NCBI GenBank assembly: GCA_001534745.1
Contig: CP013997.1
Location: forward strand, 3,968,001 to 4,032,000
Direction of reading: 5' to 3'
Length of the DNA: 64,000 bases
DNA from: Pseudomonas monteilii
GTDB taxonomy: Bacteria; Pseudomonadota; Gammaproteobacteria; Pseudomonadales; Pseudomonadaceae
Part shown: in pieces, positions 7,815 through 17,100 of the stretch
Position numbering within the stretch: position 1 is the first letter of the stretch
How the letters are laid out: each line of letters opens with the position of its first letter
Notes under the pieces: generated by a model
What the model was told of the DNA's origin: nothing
The model's input: the letters and a program-made list of their open reading frames with translations, nothing else
Database searches by the model: none
Program-made: the position numbers and the translations under genes

Positions 7815-8387
7815 TCACACCTCGAGCCCTTTCAGCCAGAAGTTCGTGTCGCGTTGTGAAAAGTCCTGTGGGTCGAACCCGTACGGGAAGAACTCCCTGA
7901 ACAGGCCATGCTCTGGATGCTGAGGGTCACCAAGCGCTTCGAGCATCATCTCGTACCCACCCAGGCCACCGATGTCCTCTGGCGGGCAGGCGTTTTCCCC
8001 CGCGATGCAGGTAGGCAGGTTGCGGTACTTGCTGCGCGGGACCACCTGTTCCACCGTCACCACATGGTCCCAGCTGTCACCGAGGTCGTAGACATAGCGG
8101 AAGGTGGTTTCCGTGCCCAGTGTCTTGACCAACGAGCGCCGCGCCTGGGACTTGATCGTGCTCTCGCCGTCCGGGTCAGGAACGCCGTACCAGACGCCAT
8201 TGATCAGGTATTGGTGCAGGTGAGCGTTTTCCCAACCCATGGCGACCTGGATGACCAGATGCAGGCGAGCCAACGTGATGGTCTGCGGCACGATCACGCG
8301 GCGCCAGATCAGCGGATCGCTGTCCGCCAGGGCGATGTGGAGTTGATAGAGGCCTGGTTTTGCAGGGGTGCGGGACGAAGTGGTCAT
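7815..8387 (-). CDS. plasmid pRiA4b ORF-3 family protein
   Basis: A 190-residue protein of the pRiA4b ORF-3 family (PF07929). Seen directly: LYQLHIALADSDPLIWRRV near the N-terminus, LHLVIQVAMGWENAHLHQY, the signature YDLGDSWDHVVTVE around residues 100-113, and CPPEDIGGLGGYE near 133-145. These Asp, His and Cys residues are the conserved core of the family. Its biochemical role is not established. Members are often found on mobile elements and in accessory regions, which fits this location between a polymorphic-toxin locus and a toxin-antitoxin pair. It stands alone on the minus strand. Confidence 0.85.
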   Translation of the reverse strand: MTTSSRTPAKPGLYQLHIALADSDPLIWRRVIVPQTITLARLHLVIQVAMGWENAHLHQYLINGVWYGVPDPDGESTIKSQARRSLVKTLGTETTFRYVYDLGDSWDHVVTVEQVVPRSKYRNLPTCIAGENACPPEDIGGLGGYEMMLEALGDPQHPEHGLFREFFPYGFDPQDFSQRDTNFWLKGLEV

Positions 8388-8997
8388 GGTGAGGCTCGTG
8401 AGTGGAGGCTTCCTGGGATACGACGCAAGAACGCATACGCATGAGCAATGCAGCCGCCCTGTACGATCTGCTGGTCACGGATGTGCGCTCTAGGGCGCTA
8501 GGTGCGGTTGGGCAGCCACGCACGTCGGCGATCCGTGCACCAACTCTACCGCTTGTCTCGCTCTGGTCATAGCCATAGACAAGAGGCACGTTGCCAGCGC
8601 GCCGAGCCCACATACATCGTTGGCAAGGACAGGTCATGATTCGGCTCTTGGCTTGGCTAGCCCCTTTCCACATGCTGACAAGCCAAGCCCCTCGAGACGG
8701 ATGCCCTCCTCGGCTGACGAAGTCCCACTTCGACCTTCCGTCGCGACTATGTCCACCCTCCCCTAGCGTTTCGTCACCCGCTGTTCATCACCGGGCGCTC
8801 GCCCCATCTCCCGCAAGAAGCGCCATTGTTGCCTCAGCAATTCGCGGTGGTCGATGCCGCGGTAATGCAGACCCTCTTACCGGGCTAGCTCAGCGATGAT
8901 CGAGGCCAGCGCCGGATAGCGCCTATGGCTCCAGCCGGGGAGCAGGCGGGTCAGTTGAGCCCCGGTGTACTGGACCGCAGGGAAGTGGCCTTGAGGA
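8388..8997. other. gene-poor stretch with a possible minus-strand gene relic
   Basis: About 600 bases without an intact gene. Read on the minus strand from about 8993 to a stop at 8763-8765, one frame stays open apart from a single stop codon. It gives protein-like text: GHFPAVQYTGAQL, TRLLPGWSHRRYPALAS, then after the stop HYRGIDHRELLRQQWRFL. It has no start signal and I do not recognise the family. It may be the decayed end of a gene, or chance in GC-rich DNA. Confidence 0.3.
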
Positions 8998-9572
8998 TCA
9001 GATCAACGATTCGTAACTGGAAAGATGCTTGACGATTTCTGGAAGTCTTTGCTTGAGCAAGGTATCCAGCAGTTCGCGGGGCGTGTGTACAGGATTCTTC
9101 AGAAAAGCACGCTGTTTCTGGACGGCTTCAAGTACGGCGGCTTGATCCAAGTCCCATATGTCGGAAAGAAAGACATCGGGATGCAGGGCCCCGATATCGA
9201 AGCGCCTCAGGATCTGTGCAGGAAAATCCTTGAGGTTGTAAGTGACGATAACCGACGCGCCGCATTTGATGGCAGCCGCCAAGACGTGTCGGTCATCTCG
9301 ATCGGGGAGATCGAGCCCTTGAATCAAGGGCTCATGATCGACTACCAGGCAATCAGGAATTGCCTGATTCATGAGCTCAACGGTTCGATTCAGGTGCGCC
9401 TCTGTCAAGTCGGGACGGTTTTTCAGCACATTTCGTGTCCACTCGTTGTGGATCTGTTCAGACCAGCGCGCGCGATAGATGCCCGTCAGAGCGAGGTGCA
9501 TCAGCAGATCACGTAAGGGGCCGGATACAGTACACAGGCATCGTAGACGACGGTGAAGGGTGAGCGCCTCAT
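8998..9572 (-). pseudogene. PIN-domain toxin, frameshifted near its N-terminus
   Basis: The toxin of a PIN/HTH pair. The natural start is the ATG at 9572-9570, overlapping the antitoxin stop as ATGA. From there it reads MRRSPFTVVYDACVLYPAP, the usual PIN entry with the first catalytic Asp in VYDAC, and then a stop. Adding one base to the GGCCCC run at about 9520-9525 restores PAPLRDLLMHLALTGIYRARWS and joins the long downstream frame (9501 to 8998). That frame has the rest of the domain: SEQIHNEW, the Asp pair in DLPDRDDRHVLAAAI, and VTYNLKDFP. One missing base therefore splits the gene. A product started at the internal ATG (9501) would lack the first Asp and should be inactive as an RNase. 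A sequencing error is the alternative. Confidence 0.75.
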
Positions 9573-10036
9573 TGATACCCCATGTCGAGTGCTTGGGCTT
9601 GCGCAGCCAATTCTTCCATGGCGGTCTGGCTCGCCTTGTGGCGATTCGTTTTGTAAGCCATGAGGTCGGTGAACTTTATGCGTCGGTGGCTACCGGTTTT
9701 TGTGTGCGGAATCTGCCCCTCGTCCAACAGTTTGACCAGATGAGGGCGAGAGACGTTGAGCATGTCGGTACCTTCCTGAGTCGTTAGCTCTGCGTGGATC
9801 GGTACCACCTCTACGGCGTTGCCCAGGGCAAGCTCGCTGAGTATGTCACCAAGCAATTTGAGCGCGGCCGTGGGAAGTTCGACGATCTGACGTTGCTGGG
9901 CTTCACCGACCAGTTCAATACGTTGGGTCTCCAACTTCGTAGAAACGAAAGCCGCAATCTGACGACTTGATTCAATCGCCACAGCGATCGCTTTTTCATC
10001 CGGGAGGATGCCTCGAGCAGGGTCTGTGTGGGTCAT
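9569..10036 (-). CDS. excisionase-type HTH antitoxin of the PIN pair
   Basis: A 155-residue protein with an excisionase/MerR-like winged helix-turn-helix in its C-terminal half: LTTQEGTDMLNVSRPHLVKL, then EGQIPHTKTGSHRRIKFTDL, about residues 84-128. The N-terminal half is helical and charged. Proteins of this kind are encoded directly upstream of PIN-domain toxins and act as antitoxin and autorepressor. The stop codon overlaps the toxin start by ATGA, so the two are translationally coupled. A GGAG ribosome site precedes the start. Two 17-bp direct repeats lie 60-100 bases upstream and are good operator candidates. The antitoxin itself looks intact although the toxin is broken. Confidence 0.8.
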   Translation of the reverse strand: MTHTDPARGILPDEKAIAVAIESSRQIAAFVSTKLETQRIELVGEAQQRQIVELPTAALKLLGDILSELALGNAVEVVPIHAELTTQEGTDMLNVSRPHLVKLLDEGQIPHTKTGSHRRIKFTDLMAYKTNRHKASQTAMEELAAQAQALDMGYQ

Positions 10037-10096
10037 GGCGTATCTCCAAAAAGCAGCTTGAATGTTTGATCCTCATGAAGCGAGCAATGAATTTAT

Positions 10097-10138
10097 AATC
10101 GAAATAAACGAAACTAGAAACAATCGAAATAAACGAAA
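10097..10138. repeat. pair of 17-bp direct repeats upstream of the HTH/PIN operon
   Basis: AATCGAAATAAACGAAA occurs at 10097-10113 and again at 10122-10138, with starts 25 bp apart. The repeats fall in the promoter region of the HTH antitoxin on the minus strand, just upstream of a TATAAA on that strand. The spacing is compatible with two operator copies bound by the HTH protein. The direct repeat is observed; the operator role is inference. Confidence 0.6.
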
Positions 10139-10407
10139 TCTGCCTAATGGACATCAGCAGGTCGATCAAGTCTGGCTCGATGCGCTGCAGGGCTAGGGCG
10201 TTATTGAGCGCGGCGTGATAGCGGTGACTCACACAGAGCGCCTTTCGACATCGACGGCGGGTCTGTTCAACACAGCGTCGAGCGCGGAAGGCCCAGTCCA
10301 TCTGGGTGATAGGAAAGGAGAGGCGTGGGGTAATGATGGGCTTGCTGGTTTCCAGCTCCCATCGGCAATTGTGCTTTCCTCGACGAGAGCCGGCGCGTGC
10401 CCCGTCC

Positions 10408-10501
10408 TCATCGCCGGCAAGCCGGCTCCCACACCTGTCATCACACCGCAGAGAGTGCAGGCTGCCACGGTAGTGTGGGAGCGGGCTTGCCCGCGATAGC
10501 G
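10408..10501. repeat. REPIN (inverted pair of REP sequences)
   Basis: Two REP copies in opposite orientation. One at 10410-10434 reads GTGTGGGAGCCGGCTTGCC on the minus strand; the other at 10473-10501 reads GTGTGGGAGCGGGCTTGCCC on the plus strand. They are separated by about 40 bases. This is the usual P. putida group REPIN, between the toxin-antitoxin pair and nirD. The rest of 10139-10610 holds no gene I can support. Confidence 0.8.
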
Positions 10502-10610
10502 TCCAGCCCATCACCGCCTGCATCGCCGACAAACCGGGGTGATCACGACCATTCTGACAGGCTACCGAACCGCCTCGCGCTACCTGCCGAGGCCCCGGCT
10601 TCGGTGCCCT

Positions 10611-10994
10611 TCACGGTCCAGTCACCGCGGCCTCGACTTCCACGTCATCCCCCCGCAGCCGCGCCGGCCAGACCCGCAGCCGCTCCGTGGGCATTTCCAT
10701 GCACGCCCCGTCTTCCAGGCCGAAATGCTGTTTGTACAACGGCGCGGCGACCACCAGCTTGCCCGACACGCTGCCGATCAGGCCGCGACCGATGACATTG
10801 GCCCCCGACCGCGGGTCGCGGTTTTCCAGGGCGAACACGCGGCCCTCGCCCTGCTCGTCCGGTAGGTAGAACAAGGCGATCTGGCTGCCGTCCAGCAAGG
10901 CGACCACGCCTGAATGAGCCACCAGGTCGTGGCGCCCGCATACCCTGTTCCAGCGGCGGTCGATATCGACCCGCACTGCGTTCGCACCACTCAT
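10611..10994 (-). CDS. nirD: nitrite reductase small subunit NirD
   Basis: A 127-residue NirD. The start at 10994 overlaps the nirB stop by one base (TGATG), which signals translational coupling. It has the Rieske-like fold pattern (VALLDGSQIALFYLPDE, VFALENRDPRSGANVIGRG, LVVAAPLYKQHFGLEDGAC) but lacks the Cys-His cluster ligands, as expected for NirD. It supports NirB in NADH-dependent reduction of nitrite to ammonium in the cytoplasm. It is the last gene of the nirBD operon. Confidence 0.93.
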   Translation of the reverse strand: MSGANAVRVDIDRRWNRVCGRHDLVAHSGVVALLDGSQIALFYLPDEQGEGRVFALENRDPRSGANVIGRGLIGSVSGKLVVAAPLYKQHFGLEDGACMEMPTERLRVWPARLRGDDVEVEAAVTGP

Positions 10995-13546
10995 CACACC
11001 ACCTCCGTTGCATCGATCAGGTTCATGTCTTGCGCGCGTGCCGGGCGGCGCTGGCCGCGTTCCGTGACGAACTGCACGTCCGGGTCCGCGCCACCGGCAT
11101 TGACGAAGGTGCGGAAGCGCTTGAGCTTTTCCGGGTCGTTCAGGGCATTGGCCCATTCGCATTCATAACGCTCGACCACCAGTTGCATCTGCGCTTCGAG
11201 TTCGGCGGCCAGGCCCAGGCTGTCGTCGATCACCACCGCCTTGAGGTAGTCCAGGCCACCCTCCAGGCTTTCGCGCCACACCGAGGTGCGCTGCAGCTTG
11301 TCGGCCGTGCGGATGTACAGCATCAGGAAGCGGTCGATGTAGCGGATCAGGGTCTCGTCGTCCAGATCGGTGGCGAACAGCTCGGCGTGGCGCGGGCGCA
11401 TGCCGCCGTTGCCGCTAACGTAGAGGTTCCAGCCCTTCTCGGTGGCGATCACGCCGACGTCCTTGCTTTGGGCCTCGGCGCATTCGCGGGTGCAGCCGGA
11501 CACGGCGAACTTGAGCTTGTGCGGCGCGCGCAGCCCCTTGTAGCGCTCTTCGATGCGCAGGGCCATCCGCACGCTGTCCTGCACGCCATAGCGGCACCAG
11601 GTGCTGCCGACGCAGCTTTTCACCGTACGGGTCGACTTGCCGTAGGCATGGCCTGTCTCGAAGCCGGCCGCGATGAGTTCGGCCCAGATGTCCGGCAGCT
11701 CGTGCAACTGGGCGCCGAACAGGTCGATACGCTGGCCACCGGTGATCTTGGTGTAGAGGGCGTACTTCTTGGCGACCGCGCCGATGGCGATCAGCCCGTC
11801 GGGGGTGATTTCACCGCCAGGAATGCGCGGGACCACCGAATAGGTGCCGTTCTTCTGCATGTTGGCCATGAAGGTGTCGTTGGTGTCCTGCAGCGGCACC
11901 AGCCACGGCTCCATGATCGGTCGGTTCCAGCACGAGGCCAGGATCGAGCCGACCACGGGCTTGCAGAGGTCGCAGCCCAGGTGACCCTGGCCGTGGCGAG
12001 CCAGCAACTCGTCGAAGGTCTCGATACGTTCGACGCGCACCAGCGAATACAGCTCCTGCCGGGTGTAGGCGAAGTGTTCGCACAGGCTTTTGTCGACCGT
12101 GACGCCACGGGCCGTCAGTTCATGCTCGAACACCTGCTTGAGCAGCCCTGCGCACCCGCCGCACCCGCTGCCGGCCTTGGTCTGGCACTTGATGCCGGCC
12201 AGGTCCGTGCAGCCGCCGTCGATGGCGCTGCAGATCGCGCCCTTGCTGACGTTGTGGCACGAGCAGATGGTGGCGGTGGCGGGCAGCGCGTCCACGCCCA
12301 GCGCGGGTGCCGCTTCGCCTTGGGGCACGATCAGCGACGCCGGGTCGGCCGGCAGTGCGATGCCGTTCTGGATGTATTGCAGCAGCGTGTCGTAATAGCT
12401 GTTGTCGCCCACCAGCACGGCGCCGATGGCCTGCTTGCCGTCGGCCGACACCACCAGGCGCCGGTAACTGGCCGTGGCCTCGTCGATGAACCGGTAGCTG
12501 CGCGAGCCGGCGCTGGCGCCCTGGGCATCGCCGATGGAGCCGACATCGACGCCCAGCAGCTTGAGCTTGGTGGACAGGTCGGCACCGGCGAACGACTCAT
12601 GTTCAACACCACACAGCTGCGCGGCCACGCTGCGGGCCATCCGGTAACCTGGCGCCACCAGACCGAACACGCTGCCGTTCCAGGCCGCGCACTCGCCGAT
12701 GGCCGAAATGTGCGGATCGCTGCTGCGGCATTCGCCGTCGATGGCGATGCCGCCACGGGCACCCAGCTCGAGGCCGCAGGCCTTGCCGAGGGCGTCCTGC
12801 GGGCGGATGCCAGCCGAGAACACCACCAGGTCGGTTTCCAGGGATTCGTCGCCGGCAAAATTCATGCGGTAACGGTAGTGCTCGCCTGGGGTGATCGACT
12901 GGGTGCTGCACGACAGGTGCACGTGCACGCCCAGCGCTTCGATGCGCGCCTTGAGCGCCACACCGCCCGCCTCGTCCAACTGCACCGGCATCAGGCGCGG
13001 GGCGAACTCCACCACGTGGGCTTCCAGGCCCAGGCTGCGCAGTGCGTTGGCCGCCTCTAGCCCGAGCAGGCCGCCGCCGACCACCACGCCGCGCCGGGCG
13101 TTGTTGGCGGCGGCGCGAATGGTGTCGAGGTCGGCCAGGGTGCGGTAGACCAGACGCGAATCGCCGGCCGCGCCTTCGATGGGGGGTACGAACGGATAGG
13201 AGCCGGTGGCCATGACCAGGTGGGCATAAGGCACACACCCCTGGGCGGTGATGACCTCCTGGCGTGCCCGGTCGATCTCCAGTACCGGTACGCCCAGGTG
13301 CAAGATCACGCCCGCCTGTTGGTAGAACGCGGCATCGCCCAGGGCCAGGGATTCGGCATCGCGACCGCCGAAGTACTCGGACAGGTGCACACGGTCGTAG
13401 GCGCGCAGCGGCTCTTCGCTGAACACGTGGATCCGGTAGCGGCTCAAAGCCCCGGCTTGCACCAGCTGCTCGACGCAGTGATGGCCGACCATGCCGTTGC
13501 CGATTACCACGAGGTTGTGCAGATCACTCGCCAATTCGCTGTTCAT
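10994..13546 (-). CDS. nirB: assimilatory nitrite reductase large subunit NirB
   Basis: An 850-residue NAD(P)H-nitrite reductase. An FAD/NAD-binding domain occupies the first 400 residues (VVIGNGMVGHHCVEQL at the start, GVVVGGGLLGLEAANAL near 155). A BFD-like [2Fe-2S] domain with CSCHN and GCGGC lies around 420-475. The sirohaem/[4Fe-4S] domain carries CVGSTWCRYG near 640 and SGCTRECAEAQ near 680, supplying the four cysteines. Length and order are standard. A GAGGTG ribosome site precedes the start. The leader contains a sigma-54 promoter, an ANTAR-type hairpin and an intrinsic terminator (see separate entries), so expression should need nitrogen limitation plus nitrate through NasT. Confidence 0.96.
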   Translation of the reverse strand: MNSELASDLHNLVVIGNGMVGHHCVEQLVQAGALSRYRIHVFSEEPLRAYDRVHLSEYFGGRDAESLALGDAAFYQQAGVILHLGVPVLEIDRARQEVITAQGCVPYAHLVMATGSYPFVPPIEGAAGDSRLVYRTLADLDTIRAAANNARRGVVVGGGLLGLEAANALRSLGLEAHVVEFAPRLMPVQLDEAGGVALKARIEALGVHVHLSCSTQSITPGEHYRYRMNFAGDESLETDLVVFSAGIRPQDALGKACGLELGARGGIAIDGECRSSDPHISAIGECAAWNGSVFGLVAPGYRMARSVAAQLCGVEHESFAGADLSTKLKLLGVDVGSIGDAQGASAGSRSYRFIDEATASYRRLVVSADGKQAIGAVLVGDNSYYDTLLQYIQNGIALPADPASLIVPQGEAAPALGVDALPATATICSCHNVSKGAICSAIDGGCTDLAGIKCQTKAGSGCGGCAGLLKQVFEHELTARGVTVDKSLCEHFAYTRQELYSLVRVERIETFDELLARHGQGHLGCDLCKPVVGSILASCWNRPIMEPWLVPLQDTNDTFMANMQKNGTYSVVPRIPGGEITPDGLIAIGAVAKKYALYTKITGGQRIDLFGAQLHELPDIWAELIAAGFETGHAYGKSTRTVKSCVGSTWCRYGVQDSVRMALRIEERYKGLRAPHKLKFAVSGCTRECAEAQSKDVGVIATEKGWNLYVSGNGGMRPRHAELFATDLDDETLIRYIDRFLMLYIRTADKLQRTSVWRESLEGGLDYLKAVVIDDSLGLAAELEAQMQLVVERYECEWANALNDPEKLKRFRTFVNAGGADPDVQFVTERGQRRPARAQDMNLIDATEVV

Positions 13547-13583
13547 GGGTCACCTCTCGAAGCCGATCCGGTTGTTTCAACGC

Positions 13584-13617
13584 AAAAAAAACGCCTGGAA
13601 CCAGAAGGTTCCAGGCG
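13584..13617 (-). terminator. intrinsic terminator (attenuator) in the nirB leader
   Basis: On the minus strand an 11-bp perfect stem (CGCCTGGAACC with GGTTCCAGGCG, loop TTCT) is followed by eight T. It lies 38-71 bases upstream of the nirB start and downstream of the sigma-54 promoter, so it is inside the leader transcript rather than at a gene end. It would stop transcription before nirB unless antiterminated, presumably by NasT. Confidence 0.85.
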
Positions 13618-13688
13618 CCATTGCCTGTTCTCGCTGCCGGCCCGTGGGCCTGACGCAGTCATTGTTCTTTGGGCCACCAGGGGCCGAA

Positions 13689-13704
13689 CGATCGCCGTTG
13701 ATCG
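13689..13704 (-). promoter_or_regulatory. ANTAR-type leader hairpin of nirBD
   Basis: The leader RNA can form CGATC-AACGGC-GATCG, a 5-bp stem with a six-base loop that has A at position 1 and G at position 4, the pattern recognised by ANTAR proteins. It lies between the sigma-54 promoter and the attenuator. Matching hairpins occur in the nasA leader and in the transporter leader. Confidence 0.65.
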
Positions 13705-13748
13705 ACAAAGGGGTCCGCTGGCACTGCGCAGCGGTTGCGTAAACCCTA

Positions 13749-13764
13749 TGCAGCGGTTGTGCCA
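13749..13764 (-). promoter_or_regulatory. sigma-54 promoter of nirBD
   Basis: On the minus strand TGGCACAACCGCTGCA matches the sigma-54 consensus TGGCAC-N5-TTGCA with one mismatch and the correct GG-GC spacing. Transcription should begin near 13738, giving a leader of about 190 bases. This fits nitrogen control through NtrC, whose binding site I did not locate. Confidence 0.75.
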
Positions 13765-13979
13765 CAACGTGCAAAACGGCCTGTGAGGCTTGTGCCTGGG
13801 GCGGGCGCGGGACTCCAAAGCGCCTCGGTTCCAGCGCCCATCACGTTCCAAAACGGTGCACATCTGCCAGGGCCGCCCCAGCGCGATGCGCTGCCCCCCT
13901 CAGCACACGCCTCGCCTGTCAGTACCGTGCTGCGCGAGCACGCAGTGGCGCGGCGTCTGTCCGCGTCTCGCTCCTGTGT

Positions 13980-13995
13980 TGGCCCAGCCATTGCT
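13980..13995 (+). promoter_or_regulatory. sigma-54 promoter of nasA
   Basis: TGGCCCAGCCATTGCT matches TGGCAC-N5-TTGCA at 14 of 16 positions with correct spacing. Predicted start of transcription is near 14005, leaving a leader of about 125 bases before the ATG at 14131. It diverges from the nirB promoter across the shared 584-base intergenic region (13547-14130). Confidence 0.65.
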
Positions 13996-14009
13996 ACGCC
14001 TAGGCAAAC

Positions 14010-14027
14010 GCCGTCAACGACGACGGC
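14010..14027 (+). promoter_or_regulatory. ANTAR-type leader hairpin of nasA
   Basis: GCCGTC-AACGAC-GACGGC forms a perfect 6-bp stem with a six-base loop carrying A1 and G4. It lies a few bases after the predicted transcription start and ahead of the long hairpin at 14049-14110. It is a likely NasT binding element. Confidence 0.65.
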
Positions 14028-14048
14028 TGTCCATCCAGGCAACACCTC

Positions 14049-14110
14049 ACGACAAAGGCGCCGTGCAGCTTCCGTTGAAAAACGCTGAAGCCGCAGGGCG
14101 CCTTTGTCGT
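14049..14110 (+). promoter_or_regulatory. long terminator-like hairpin in the nasA leader
   Basis: A perfect 14-bp inverted repeat (ACGACAAAGGCGCC at 14049-14062, complement at 14097-14110) encloses further pairing, GCTTC with GAAGC and CGTT-GAAA-AACG. It ends 20 bases before the nasA ATG. A strong T tract is missing (TTTGTCGTTT only), so it could be a weak terminator or could mask the ribosome site. Its position matches the attenuator in the nirB leader. Confidence 0.6.
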
Positions 14111-14130
14111 TTGCGCACGAGAGCACCGCC

Positions 14131-17100
14131 ATGACCGACACCCTTCCTGAATCCGGCAAGACCGTCCGCAGCGTATGCCCTTACTGTGGGGTGGGCTGCG
14201 GCATCGTCATGCAGGTGGAGCACGACCTGATCGTCAAGGTCTCGGGCGACAAGCAGCACCCGAGCAACGCCGGACGCCTGTGCACCAAAGGCAGCACCTG
14301 CGCGCTGCCGGTGGCCGACGCCGGGCGGATGAAGCATGCCTTCGTGCGCGAGGCGCGCAGCCAGGACCCGGTGCGCGTCGGCATCGATCAGGCCATCCAG
14401 GCCACGGCCAGTCGCCTGCGCGGCATCATCGACACGCATGGCGCCGATGCCGTTGCCCTGTACGTCAGCGGGCAGATGTCGCTGGAGGCGCAGTACCTGG
14501 CCAACAAGCTGACCAAGGGCTTCATCCGCAGCCAGCACATCGAGTCCAACTCCCGTCTGTGCATGGCCAGTGCCGGCAGCGGCTACAAGCTGTCCCTCGG
14601 CGCCGACGGCCCGCCCGGCGCCTACGATGACATCGAGCACAGCGATGTGTTTCTGGTGATCGGCGCGAACATGGCCGACTGTCATCCCGTGCTGTTCCTG
14701 CGCCTGCTGGATAGGCTCAAGGCCGGGGCCAGGCTGATCGTCGTCGACCCACGGCGCACCGCGACCGCGGACAAGGCCGACCTGTACCTGCCCATCGCCC
14801 CGGGCACCGACCTGGCCTTGCTCAACGGCCTGCTGCACCTGCTGGTGAAAGACGGCCTGACCGACCCTGCCTTCATTGCCGACTTCACCGAAGGCTGGGA
14901 CGTGATGGACGACTTTCTGGAGGCCTACACCCCCGCCCATGTCGCACAGGTCACGGGCCTGGCCGAGGCGGACATTCGCACGACGGCGCGCTGGATCGGC
15001 AAGGCGGCGAACTGGATGAGCTGCTGGACCATGGGCCTGAACCAGAGCGTGCAAGGCACCTGGCACACCAACGCGCTGTGCAACCTGCACCTGGCGACCG
15101 GCGCCATCTGCCGCACCGGCAGCGGACCGTTCTCGCTGACGGGTCAGCCCAACGCCATGGGTGGTCGCGAAATGGGCTACATGGGGCCGGGCCTGCCGGG
15201 CCAGCGCTCGGCACTGGTCGCCGAGGACCGCGCCTTCATCGAGCAGCTGTGGGGGCTGGAGGCGGGCAGCCTGCGCGCCGACGGCGGCACGGGTACCGTC
15301 GACCTGTTCCAGGCCATGGCCGCAGGCACCATCAAGGCCTGCTGGATCATCTGCACCAACCCGGTGGCCAGCGTACCCAACCGTCAGCAGGTGATCGACG
15401 GGCTGCGCAAGGCCGAACTGGTGATCACCCAGGAAGCCTTTTTGGACACCGAAACCAACCGTTACGCCGACATCCTGCTCCCCGGTGCGCTGTGGGCCGA
15501 AGCCGAAGGGGTGATGATCAACTCCGAGCGCAACCTGACCCTGACCCAACAAGCCGTCCAGCCACCGGGCGAGGCCATGCCGGACTGGCAGATCATCGCC
15601 CGGGTCGCCTGCGCCATGGGCTATACGGAGGCGTTCAGCTACACCGACGCCGCGCAGGTCTTCGAAGAGCTCAAGGCCACGGCCAACCCCAAGACCGGCT
15701 ACGACCTGCGCGGCGCCAGCCATGCACGCCTGCGCGAGCAGCCGCTGCAATGGCCCTGCGCGACGGCGGATGCGGCGGTGCGCCAGCCGATTCGCTACGT
15801 TCAGGCCGATCCCGCCCCCGGGCGCCCGGCACTCATGTTTCCCACCGCCAGCGGCAAGGCGCAGTTCTTCGCCCGGCCGCACCTGCCGCCCGCCGAGTTG
15901 CCCGACGACGAATTCCCGCTGGTGCTCAACACCGGCCGCGTGCAGCACCAATGGCACACCCTGACCAAGACCGGCAAGGTGCCGGCGCTGAACCGCCTCA
16001 ACCCAGGCCCCTTCGTCGAGGTCCACCCGGTCGATGCCGAGCGTCTGGGTATTGTGCCGGGCAAGCCGGTGCAGGTGCGCTCACGCCGGGGCGTGGCGGT
16101 GCTGCCGGCGATGCTCAGCGATCGAGTGCGGCCGGGGAATTGCTTCGCGCCTTTTCACTGGAACGATGTGTTCGGCGACGGGCTGGCGATCAATGCCGTG
16201 ACCTGCGATGCGGTCGATCCGCTGTCGTTGCAGCCGGCGTTCAAGTACTGCGCGGTAGCGTTGCAGGCCATGGCCGAGGCTGAAACGGGCACGGCAGCGT
16301 TCGCCGGACAGGCGATGGCAACCGCCGCCGGGCGAAAAGCGACGTCCCCTGCGGAGCAGGAAACAGCGTCTTTCGTCACACAGGACGCGGTCACCCTGGC
16401 CAATACAGCCGCGAAAGCGTTTACGCCAGCACAGATCGACGGCGTTGCACGGCTGCTGAACCTGCATGAGACCGCCCCGCTGGCGCTGAGCGCTGACGAG
16501 CAGGTGTACCTGCGTGGTTATCTGATCGGTCTGCGCAGCGTCGAAGGCCCGCAGGCGGGCGTACCGACGCTGCCCGAGCAGGCCCCCTTCGATGTGCAGC
16601 GGCGCCTGTTGCTCAATGGTGTGCTCGCCGGCGTGTTCTCCCGTACGGACGGACCCGGCCCTGGCGCCGCCGCCCAGGCGTCGAGCACTGAATGGCTGGT
16701 GCTCTGGGCCTCGCAGACGGGCAATGGCGAACACCTCGCCGCCCTGTGCGCTCAACGCCTGGGCAGCGCCGGCCAGCGCACCCGCGTGCAGGCCATGGAC
16801 AGCGTCGAGCTTGGGCAACTGCGCGATGCTGCCGGGGTGCTGCTGGTCGCCAGCACCTTCGGCGATGGCGAGCCGCCGGACAACGCCGTCGACTTCTGGC
16901 AGACGCTGTCGGACGCCGCCCCCGACAGCCTGCGCAGCAGCCGTTTCGGCGTGCTGGCGCTGGGCGACTCCAGCTACCGGCAGTTCTGCGGCTTCGGGCG
17001 CAAGCTCGACGAGCGCCTGGCGGCCCTGGGCGCGGACCGTATCCAGCCGCGCCTGGAGTGCGAGCCGGACTATGAAGCCCCCGCTGAAGGCTGGCTGGCC

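Noticed and set aside
8998..9501. PIN protein as an intact 167-residue gene starting at 9501
   Set aside because: The coupled start at 9572 and the VYDAC motif upstream show that the true N-terminus is in another frame. A product from 9501 would lack the first catalytic Asp.
11030..13060. Long plus-strand open frame of about 676 codons opposite nirB
   Set aside because: Shadow of nirB; the translation is His/Gln/Arg-rich with no recognisable domain.
13584..13617. Terminator belonging to a gene upstream of nirB
   Set aside because: No gene reads into it from that side. It lies downstream of the nirB sigma-54 promoter, so it is a leader attenuator.
14047..16026. Long minus-strand open frame of about 660 codons opposite nasA
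   Set aside because: It mirrors the codon pattern of nasA in high-GC DNA, has no family features and sits opposite a well-supported gene.
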